Assembly: GCA_025054695.1 (NCBI GenBank)
Contig: JANWZI010000002.1
Coordinates: forward strand, 44,175 to 108,174
From: Myxococcota bacterium
GTDB lineage: Bacteria; Myxococcota_A; Polyangia; Polyangiales; JANWZI01
Direction: 5' to 3'
Length of the DNA stretch: 64,000 nucleotides
Made by a program: the position numbers and the translations under genes. How positions within the stretch are numbered: the first letter of the stretch is position 1; each line of letters begins with the position of its first letter. A model generated the notes under the pieces. The model made no database searches, was not told where the DNA came from, and worked only from the letters and a program-made list of their open reading frames with translations. Below, piece after piece: positions 57,328 through 64,000 of the stretch.

Positions 57328-58890
57328 GTGGCTCCGCGTCGACAACGGCACGCCGCAGGGTGGCCGTGGCTGCTCGCCGTCTTCGCGATCGGCACCGCGT
57401 CGCTCGCCTCCGCGCACGGTCGCTTCCCCGAAGCGCGCCAGATTGCGTTCGATCCGATGGACCCGGACCACTTGGTCGTGCGAACCACCTTCGGGCTGCT
57501 CGTCACGGATCGGGGCGGGCCGCCGTGGCGGTGGGTCTGCAACGCCGCGTTCGGCGCGAGGGACGTCGAAGACCCCCCGATCGCCATCGCTCCGGACGGC
57601 AGCCTGCTCGTGGCGACCGCGGACGGCCTGATGCGGGCGGAGCGTGACGGCTGCGCGTGGACGAGCCCCAGCGAGTCGTTGCGCCGTTTCGTCATCGACG
57701 TCGTCGCCGATCCCGCGGACCCGCGGGTCCTGTACGCGCTCACGAGCGACGGCGGCGACCGACCCAACCTGCTGTTCCGCAGCGACGACGGCGGCTCGTC
57801 GTGGGTCCCGACGAGCGCGCCCATCGAGCCCATCCTCTTCGAGACCGTCCGCATCGCGCCGTCGCGCCGCGAGCGCATCTACCTGAGCGGAGCCTATCCG
57901 TCGACGTCCACCGAGCCGCGCCGCGCGTTCGTCTTCCGCAGCGATGACGGCGGTGCGAGCTGGACCCGCATCCCGTTCGAACCGCTGCGCGACGGCCGCA
58001 ACGTGCTGCTGCTCGCGGTGGACCCGACGAATCCGGATCGCCTCTTCGCGGAAGTGCCTGGGGATCGCGACGACCGCCTCGTGCGTAGCGACGATGCCGG
58101 CGCGAGCTGGACCGAGGTGCTCGTCATGCCCGACGTGCGTGGCCTCGTCTGGTCCGATGACGGACGGAACGTGTGGACGGGGGGCGTGGCAGGCGGTGGC
58201 CTGTGGCGCTCGAGCGACGGCGGCGTCTCCTTCGAAGCCGTCGACAAGTTCCTCGAAGTGGGCTGCCTGGCGCGACGGGGTACGGAGCTGTGGGTGTGCG
58301 CCAACAACTACGTCGACGGCTATGCCGCGGGCCGCAGCTTCGACGGGGGCCGCACGATCGTGCCGGTGCTCGTGTTCGACGACATCGAGGGGATCGTCCC
58401 CTGCGATGCGTCGAGCGGGACGGCGCGCGAGTGCACCCCGCGGTTGCCGGACCTGATCTTCGACTTGGGGCTGTCCCTCGACGCGGGCGTGCCGGTCGAC
58501 GCGGCCGACGCGGGCGGGCCACCATGGCTTGACGGTGGCCGGTCTGGACGTCGTTCGGGTCGCACGGCGGTGGCGCGCCGGCCGGCGGGCGGCGGTGGCC
58601 TTCGCTGCGCGGCGGACCTCGGGCCGGGCGACGGGGCGTGGGCGTTTTTCGTGGTCGGGAGCGTGGCGTGGCTCGTCCGGCACGGTGGGTCGCGCGGAAG
58701 GCGGGCGAGGGGTTCGTGCGCTATTTTTTCACGAGTGGCGTTCGCTGCCGCGGCAGTTCGGGACGCGTCGCTCCACGAGTGCGGCGCCTGCAACGGTCGG
58801 GCGCCGGCGTCCTGGAGCCGCCGTAGGGGGCGAGCCGCGGCGACGGGCTCGCGGCTCCCGGATTGGCATCGAAGCGAGGTGAACAGATGA
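57328..58890 (+). CDS. Exported BNR/Asp-box beta-propeller protein with C-terminal membrane segment
   Basis: 520 residues. Signal peptide with AxA-type end (LASAHG). The body has several sialidase-type Asp-boxes (FRSDDGGSSW, FRSDDGGASW, VRSDDAGASW, WRSSDGGVSF), a propeller without the catalytic residues of true sialidases. After a linker come GGGGLRCAADL and one helix (GAWAFFVVGSVAWLV), then GSRGRRARGS, which resembles a MYXO-CTERM tail with only one Cys. The frame then continues for about 55 more residues past the basic cluster, unlike usual tails. The stop overlaps the next ATG (ATGA), which argues that the long end is genuine. Function unknown. Confidence 0.75.
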   Translation: MAPRRQRHAAGWPWLLAVFAIGTASLASAHGRFPEARQIAFDPMDPDHLVVRTTFGLLVTDRGGPPWRWVCNAAFGARDVEDPPIAIAPDGSLLVATADGLMRAERDGCAWTSPSESLRRFVIDVVADPADPRVLYALTSDGGDRPNLLFRSDDGGSSWVPTSAPIEPILFETVRIAPSRRERIYLSGAYPSTSTEPRRAFVFRSDDGGASWTRIPFEPLRDGRNVLLLAVDPTNPDRLFAEVPGDRDDRLVRSDDAGASWTEVLVMPDVRGLVWSDDGRNVWTGGVAGGGLWRSSDGGVSFEAVDKFLEVGCLARRGTELWVCANNYVDGYAAGRSFDGGRTIVPVLVFDDIEGIVPCDASSGTARECTPRLPDLIFDLGLSLDAGVPVDAADAGGPPWLDGGRSGRRSGRTAVARRPAGGGGLRCAADLGPGDGAWAFFVVGSVAWLVRHGGSRGRRARGSCAIFSRVAFAAAAVRDASLHECGACNGRAPASWSRRRGRAAATGSRLPDWHRSEVNR

Positions 58891-60704
58891 GGCGCCTGTC
58901 TCGAATCGTCGTGCTGGTCGGCGTCGTCGTCGCGGGTTGCTCCGCGTTCACCGCCACGGATCCCGGACGGCTCCAATGGGATGGCGGCGGCGGAGGTGTC
59001 GACGGTGGTCTCGATGGGCCCGCACAGGACTCGGAGGGGCCCGAGGGCGGTGCGGACGCGCCGACCGTCGATGTGGCCCCGCGGCCGGACGGGGCCCCGA
59101 CCGATGGAGGCGATGCGGGGTCGGAAGACGGGGGTGGCGGGGATCCGTGCGCGTCGTGCGACGACGGGATCGACTGCACGGTCGAGCACTGCGATCGCGA
59201 CGCGGGCCGGTGCGTCTCGACGCCGGACGATGGCCGGTGTAGCGGCGGCCTCGTGTGCGTGCCGGCTCTGGGCTGCGCGCCGCGGCGGTGTGTCGGCGAC
59301 GCGGACTGCGACAACGGTCGGTATTGCGACGGCGCCGAGCGCTGCGCTCCGGGCAGCGTGGGCGCGGACGACCGTGGCTGCGTCGCCGGTGCCGCGGTGC
59401 GGTGCGACGACGGCTTCGATTGCACGACGGATCGCTGCGACGAGGTCGCGCGCCGCTGCGTGCACGCGCCCGACGACGGCCGCTGCGGCGACGGCGTGGA
59501 GTGCACCCGCGACGCGTGCGACCCGGCGCGCGCGGACGACGCGACGGGATGCGTGAACCAAGCCGACGACGCGCTGTGCCCGGGGACGTTCTGTCGGCCT
59601 GGGGGTATGTGCGACCCGGAGCGAGGGTGCGTGGGGGGCGGCAGCCGCGATTGTCGCGACGGGAACGTCTGTACGGTCGACTCGTGCGACGACGTGCGCG
59701 GCATGTGCGTGAACGTCCTTCGCGACGACGACGGCGACGGGGCTCCCGCGGCGTTCGTGGGAACCGTGATCTGCGTGGGGGGCACGGACTGCAACGACAT
59801 GGATCCGAACGTTCGACCCGGCGCCCCGGAGGCGTGCAATGGCCGAGACGACGATTGCGATCGCATGGTCGACGAAGGCTGTTCGGTGCCACCGGGCGAG
59901 ACGTGCGACTCGGCCATCCTTCTTCGACCCGAGTCGGCTCGCCTCAGCGTCCGCGGTACGTTCGGAGGCTATCGTTCGCAGTATCGGAGCGCGTGCTCGG
60001 AAATGGGCAGCCCCGACGTCGTCTACGTGCTCGACGTCGCTTCACGCAGCGACATCGTGATCGACACGTTGGGCAGCACTGCCGACGCCGTCGTCGCGGT
60101 CGACACGGATTGCATGCCGGCCTATCCGTGGGGGCTGGGATGCAACGACGACCTCGACGTGGGCGTCGAGCGCGCGGCGCGCGTCTGGGTGCACAACTTC
60201 GGCCCCACGCCCGGCTCCCTGTCGCGACGGCTGTACATTCTCGTCGAGAGCCGGAGCGGGTCGGAGACCGGCGACTATGTGCTCAACGTCGAGGTCCGAC
60301 CCGCCGCGGCCGACTCGTGCGGCGCCCCGCTCGACATCACCGGGGGCGGCTCGGTCGTCGGATGGATGACGGGTACGTCGGCGAGGACACGCGGGGGCTG
60401 TCAGGGGTTGTCGGAGGTTGCCGAGACCGAGTCCGTGCTCACGTTCCTCGGTCCGCCCGACGCGAAGGCGTCGATCGAGGTGCTCGCGGCGGCGTTCACG
60501 CCCGACGTCTACGTGCGCAGCGCGTGTCCGGGGACCGAGGATCTCGCCTGCGACATCGGAGAGAGCATCGGCGGCGGCGTCGACGGGGCCGGCTTCGATG
60601 TGGACGTCGCCCCCGGGGAGCGCGCCTACCTATTCGTCGACGGCCTGCGGCCAGCAGGCGGCTTGAGCGGCGACGTCGTGTACTGGGCGACCTACGACCC
60701 GTGA
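58887..60704 (+). CDS. Cys-rich lipoprotein with MopE-type metal-binding motif
   Basis: 605 residues from the ATG at 58887 (GAGGTGA 5 bases upstream, overlapping the previous stop). Lipoprotein signal MRRLSRIVVLVGVVVAGC with lipobox VAGC. A Gly/Asp linker, then Cys-rich repeats of the type DGIDCTVEHCD, DGFDCTTDRCD, DGVECTRDACD (about 100-270). A MopE/putative metal-binding motif follows (DDDGDG...DCNDMDPNVRPGAPEACNGRDDDCD, about 275-330), then a beta-rich C-terminal half. In MopE-type proteins this motif recurs in surface proteins of methanotrophs and myxobacteria. Second gene of a coupled three-gene operon. Confidence 0.88.
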   Translation: MRRLSRIVVLVGVVVAGCSAFTATDPGRLQWDGGGGGVDGGLDGPAQDSEGPEGGADAPTVDVAPRPDGAPTDGGDAGSEDGGGGDPCASCDDGIDCTVEHCDRDAGRCVSTPDDGRCSGGLVCVPALGCAPRRCVGDADCDNGRYCDGAERCAPGSVGADDRGCVAGAAVRCDDGFDCTTDRCDEVARRCVHAPDDGRCGDGVECTRDACDPARADDATGCVNQADDALCPGTFCRPGGMCDPERGCVGGGSRDCRDGNVCTVDSCDDVRGMCVNVLRDDDGDGAPAAFVGTVICVGGTDCNDMDPNVRPGAPEACNGRDDDCDRMVDEGCSVPPGETCDSAILLRPESARLSVRGTFGGYRSQYRSACSEMGSPDVVYVLDVASRSDIVIDTLGSTADAVVAVDTDCMPAYPWGLGCNDDLDVGVERAARVWVHNFGPTPGSLSRRLYILVESRSGSETGDYVLNVEVRPAAADSCGAPLDITGGGSVVGWMTGTSARTRGGCQGLSEVAETESVLTFLGPPDAKASIEVLAAAFTPDVYVRSACPGTEDLACDIGESIGGGVDGAGFDVDVAPGERAYLFVDGLRPAGGLSGDVVYWATYDP

Positions 60705-63700
60705 GCCCGGCGGCGCGACGCCAGCAGCGTTGCGGCGCTTGGTTCATGCGCTCCCTCGAGGGACGGGCGGATGCCAACGCCCGCGATAGGGCTCGCGCTC
60801 CGGCTGTGTTTCGTTGCCTTTTTTGGATGGTCGCGGCGTTGCTCGTGGCCTGTGGTGGCGGCTCGACGGCCTCGAACGTCGACCCCCGCGGAGGACCGAG
60901 CGCTGCATCGCGCGCGGGCGCCGGTGTCGAACCGCCACGTGGCTCGTCTGCGACTCGGCACGGGACGTCGGACCGCGAGAGCGACGAAACGAGGCGCACG
61001 CAGACCCCGGACGAGGAGGCGCCGACGTCGTTCGACCTTCCGCTCGGGCTGCCGGTCGAAGGCAGCGCGCGCGACCAGCCGCCGCGATTGACCGCACCGC
61101 CGCCGGCGATCGAAACGCTCGAGGCCGCGGAGGCCGCCGAGCGCCGCGGCCACCGACGGGAGGCCGAGGCGTTCTACGCGCGCGTCGTGGCTCGCGGCGG
61201 TCCCGAGCGCGCGCGTGCGGAGCTCGGACTGGCGCGCGTCGCGTTCGCGCGCGGAAGGCACGCGGACGCGCTCGCGGCCGCAGGGCGCGCGGCCCGTGCG
61301 GCGGCACATCGCGAAGCGGCCGAGCTGTTGCGCGCCGAGGTCCTGATGCGCGTGGGTCGGGCGGACGAGGCCCGGCCTCTGCTCGAGTCGCTCGCGTCGT
61401 CCCCGCGCGCGGTACGCGCCTGGTGGCTGCTGGGACGCCTGCACGCGCAGGCGGGCCGCACGGACGAATCGGCGCGCTGGTTCATGCGCCTGGTGCGCGC
61501 GTACAACGACGGCACGATCGGGCCCGCGGACGCGGAGGGCCTCGCCCTCGTCGGCTCGGCGGCCGCCGCGCTCGGGGCTTTTCGGGACGCCAACGACGCG
61601 TTTCGTGAAGCGACACGCGCCGATCCGACGCGTGTCGAGACCCAAATCGAATGGGCGCGGCTCTTCTTGGAGAAGCACGACCCGGTGCAGGCCGAACAAT
61701 GTCTGCGCGCGGCGCTCGAGCACGACCCCGAATCGGCGCCGGCGCATGCGCTGATGGGGCGCGTGGTGCTCGAGCGCGGCCTCGACCTCGACCTCGCCGA
61801 ACGCTACGCGCTGCGCGCGCTCGAAATCGATCCGAGCCACGTGCCGGCGTGGGTGCTGCGTGCCTCCATCGCCGTTCGGGAACAGCAGTTCGAAGCGGCG
61901 CACGCGGCGCTCGAGCGGGCGCTCGCGATCGATCCCACCGATGCGGAGGCCTGGTCGACCCGGGCGGCCGCGCACTACGTGGCCGACGAGCGCGAGGCCT
62001 ACGAGGCGGCGCGCGCCGAGGTGCTGGGGCGCAACCCGAGCTACACGCGGCTGTACGCGATCGTCGCGGAGCACGCCGACTGGGCCCATCGCTACGCCGA
62101 CGTCGTCGCTCTCGCGCGCGAGGCCGTGCGGATCGCACCGGACGACGCGGTCGCGCTCTCGACGCTCGGGCTCGGGTTGCTTCGCATCGGCCAGGAGACC
62201 GAGGGGCTGGAGGCGTTGCGACGCGCCTGGCGACGCGATCGCTACAACGTGCGCGTCTACAACACGCTCGAGCTGTTCGAGGGCGCCGTCGCGCGCGACT
62301 ACGAGACGCGAACCGACGGAGGGTTCGTGCTGCGTCTGCATCGCGCCGAGAGCCCCGTGCTTGCGCGCCTGGTGCCTCCGCTGCTGCGCGAAGCGCGCGA
62401 TGCCATGACGCCGCGCTACGGCCCGCTGCCCCAGGGCGCCGTCCACGTCGAGCTGTACGCCGACCCCGAGCATTTCGCGGTGCGCACGTCGGGGCTGCCG
62501 CACGTCGGCGTGCAGGGGGTCTGCTTCGGTCGTGTGCTGGCCGCGCTCTCGCCGCGCGGTGGGCCGTATGCCTGGGCCCTCATCCTGTGGCACGAGCTGT
62601 CGCACGTCTTCCACGTCGAGCTGTCCCGGCACCGCGTCCCGCGCTGGTTCACCGAGGGCCTCGCCGAGCTGGAGACGGCACGCGCCCGCCCCGAATGGCG
62701 CCGACGCGACCCGGTGCCGGTGGCGCACCTCGTGGACCGCATGCCGCCGCTGCACCGGCTCGACCGCGCTTTTCTGCGGGCGCGGTCAGCCGCCGAGATG
62801 ATGTTCGCGTACCAGTACTCGCTCCGCGTCGTCGAGTGGCTCGGGGCGCGATTCGGCGAGGAGCGCCTCGTCGAGATGCTGCGTGCGTGGGGGCGCGGAC
62901 TGCGCACCGAGCGCGTGATCCGCGAGGTGCTCGGGGTCGAGCCCGACGCGCTCGACCAGCAGTTGCGCGAGCAGCTGCGACGGGAGTCGGCACCGACGTG
63001 GGTCGGGCTCGATCCGCTGGCGGCGGTCGAGCTCGACGCACTGATCGAGCAAGCGAGGCAGGCTCCGTCCGACTCTCGGCTCCAGGCTCGGCTCGCCGCG
63101 GGGTTTGCGCAGTCCGGTCGAGAGCGCGAGGCGCTCGAGGCCGCACGGCGCGCGCTCGACCTCAATGCTTCGGAGCCGACGGCGCTTCTCGTGGTCGGCA
63201 TGCTCCGGCGCGGTCCGGAGGCCGAGCGGTCGCTGCGCGCCATCCTCGAGGCGGGACGCGATGGCCCGGACGTGCGGTTGGCGCTCGGCGCGCGGTTGCT
63301 CGAAGCGGGCAAGCCCTCGGCCGCGCGGGAACAGCTCGAGGCGGCCGTGCGGCTCGCGCCGGACAGGCTCGAGTCGTGGCGTGGGCTGCTCCTGATCGGG
63401 CGTCGGTTGCCGGATCGCGACCTGCAGGATCGGGCGCTCGAGCGGCTCGCCGCGCTCGACCCGCACGATCGCGCCGTGCACGTCGCCTGGGTCCAGCGCC
63501 TCCTCGAGCTCGAGCGCTGGGACCCGTTGCTGGAGGCCGCGCGACGCGCGCAGCACGTCGCCCCGCACGACGCCATCGTGCACGAAGCGCTGGGCCGCGC
63601 GGCCCTCGCCCTCGGGCGCCACGCGGAGGCCGTCGAGGCCCTCGAGCTCGCCCTGCTCGTCGACCCGGGGCGCGAAGCCACGTTGCGGCCCCTGCTCGAT

Positions 63701-63781
63701 CGCGCGCGGCGCGCGGCGGGACAGGCGCGGAACAGGGCCGAATCGCACGCGCAGACCGCGGGGGCAGCCGCCACCCGCTGA
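60701..63781 (+). CDS. TPR-rich lipoprotein with HExxH metallopeptidase domain
   Basis: About 1026 residues from the GTG at 60701, which overlaps the previous stop; GTG 60806 or ATG 60746 would give a more normal signal peptide. Hydrophobic stretch with lipobox LVAC. Roughly 130-540 are TPR repeats (e.g. EIDPSHVPAWVLRASIAVREQQFEAAHAALERAL). The peptidase-MA-like domain has WHELSHVFH (His631, Glu632, His635) and Glu652 in WFTEGLAELE, a complete gluzincin site. More TPRs follow to the end. Predicted zinc peptidase held on the envelope, third gene of the operon with the propeller and MopE-like lipoproteins; substrate unknown. Confidence 0.85.
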   Translation: MSPAARRQQRCGAWFMRSLEGRADANARDRARAPAVFRCLFWMVAALLVACGGGSTASNVDPRGGPSAASRAGAGVEPPRGSSATRHGTSDRESDETRRTQTPDEEAPTSFDLPLGLPVEGSARDQPPRLTAPPPAIETLEAAEAAERRGHRREAEAFYARVVARGGPERARAELGLARVAFARGRHADALAAAGRAARAAAHREAAELLRAEVLMRVGRADEARPLLESLASSPRAVRAWWLLGRLHAQAGRTDESARWFMRLVRAYNDGTIGPADAEGLALVGSAAAALGAFRDANDAFREATRADPTRVETQIEWARLFLEKHDPVQAEQCLRAALEHDPESAPAHALMGRVVLERGLDLDLAERYALRALEIDPSHVPAWVLRASIAVREQQFEAAHAALERALAIDPTDAEAWSTRAAAHYVADEREAYEAARAEVLGRNPSYTRLYAIVAEHADWAHRYADVVALAREAVRIAPDDAVALSTLGLGLLRIGQETEGLEALRRAWRRDRYNVRVYNTLELFEGAVARDYETRTDGGFVLRLHRAESPVLARLVPPLLREARDAMTPRYGPLPQGAVHVELYADPEHFAVRTSGLPHVGVQGVCFGRVLAALSPRGGPYAWALILWHELSHVFHVELSRHRVPRWFTEGLAELETARARPEWRRRDPVPVAHLVDRMPPLHRLDRAFLRARSAAEMMFAYQYSLRVVEWLGARFGEERLVEMLRAWGRGLRTERVIREVLGVEPDALDQQLREQLRRESAPTWVGLDPLAAVELDALIEQARQAPSDSRLQARLAAGFAQSGREREALEAARRALDLNASEPTALLVVGMLRRGPEAERSLRAILEAGRDGPDVRLALGARLLEAGKPSAAREQLEAAVRLAPDRLESWRGLLLIGRRLPDRDLQDRALERLAALDPHDRAVHVAWVQRLLELERWDPLLEAARRAQHVAPHDAIVHEALGRAALALGRHAEAVEALELALLVDPGREATLRPLLDRARRAAGQARNRAESHAQTAGAAATR

Positions 63782-63841
63782 AGACGACACGAGGCGCGCG
63801 CCGCTCTCCGTGCGACGGCGCCGGCGACGTGGGTCGATGAC

Positions 63842-63907
63842 GACTCGGGCTCCGGCTCCGACCCAGACTCGGACTCGGTCTCAGGCCTCGGCCTCTGACC
63901 CTGACTC
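63842..63907 (-). repeat. GAGNCS hexamer array 22
   Basis: About 10 hexamers, reading on the minus strand, 60 bases after the peptidase gene, in a convergent gap. Confidence 0.8.
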
Positions 63908-63928
63908 TAGAGAGAAACTCGTACCTCC

Positions 63929-64000
63929 TCAGGCCGCGAGCGGGGTGACCTGCACGGCGAGCCCGAGGTCCCGACCCGCGGGATCGTGGCACCACGGAGC
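63929..64000 (-). CDS. C-terminal end of a leftward gene (partial)
   Basis: The last ~23 codons of a minus-strand frame that is open to the window edge and ends in a TGA at 63929-63931. The visible end reads PWCHDPAGRDLGLAVQVTPLAA with coding-like third positions. Too short to identify. Confidence 0.35.
   Translation of the reverse strand, partial: APWCHDPAGRDLGLAVQVTPLAA

Noticed and set aside
60692..62755. 687-codon minus-strand ORF opposite the peptidase gene
   Set aside because: The plus strand has TPRs and a complete HExxH site there; the antisense frame is low-complexity Arg/Ala sequence.

Overview
The window is very GC-rich DNA from a bacterium that looks like a myxobacterium (Myxococcota). 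The basis is inference from gene content: eukaryote-like Ser/Thr kinases, FHA proteins, sigma-54 enhancer-binding proteins, many lipoproteins, and surface proteins ending in MYXO-CTERM-like tails (Gly-Cys motif, membrane segment, basic tail). A Polyangia-type lineage is plausible but not shown. GTG starts and 4-base start/stop overlaps are common.

Layout. 1-1240: end of mutL, then miaA. 1351-3739: leftward pair, a multi-pass TPR membrane protein and a small lipoprotein. 4134-5974: scpA-scpB (chromosome condensation). 6125-8280: double-hotdog hydratase and a Cys/Met-metabolism PLP enzyme. 8304-11460: leftward FHA-type sigma-54 activator overlapping a Ser/Thr kinase. 11536-13947: two exported proteins, the second an L,D-transpeptidase. 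14071-19045: a P1B-type ATPase homologue that has lost its catalytic motifs, then argH and lysA. 19093-20547: membrane protein, small Cys-containing protein, tRNA-Arg. 20675-22164: SCP2-like protein and AMACR-type enzyme. 22464-26375: a 1303-residue surface protein (seven-bladed FG-GAP propeller plus Cys-rich repeats). 26628-36600: lipoprotein, TlpA-type thioredoxin, ftsK, phospholipase-D-like lipoprotein, DUF1592/DUF1552 pair, DUF483-like protein. 36850-39612: lipid kinase and lnt. 39682-46540: elicitor-type transglutaminase with P-domains, lipoprotein, two FHA/zinc-ribbon paralogues tail to tail, sigma-54 response regulator. 46953-54226: FAD reductase, P5C dehydrogenase, acylphosphatase, quinone oxidoreductase, transketolase. 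54597-63781: CAP-domain protein, GT2 glycosyltransferase, tRNA-Leu, and a coupled three-gene surface/lipoprotein operon ending in a TPR-metallopeptidase.

The most unusual feature is a family of hexanucleotide arrays, consensus GAGNCS (S = C or G; N mostly T, C or A), reading on either strand. I count 22 blocks, about 3 kb or nearly 5% of the window. They occur between genes of every orientation. Every gap longer than about 200 bp holds one, except the gap with tRNA-Leu. The repeat has no stop codon in any frame, so it creates long false ORFs and has been incorporated as Ser-Asp tails at the ends of scpB and of a small conserved gene at 19683-20138. No CRISPR array, insertion sequence, prophage or replication origin was seen.

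The genes are mostly housekeeping functions mixed with lineage-specific signalling and secretion genes. The second result of note is the inactive-looking P-type ATPase, in which the phosphorylated Asp, the CPC metal motif, TGE and GDGxxND are all replaced.
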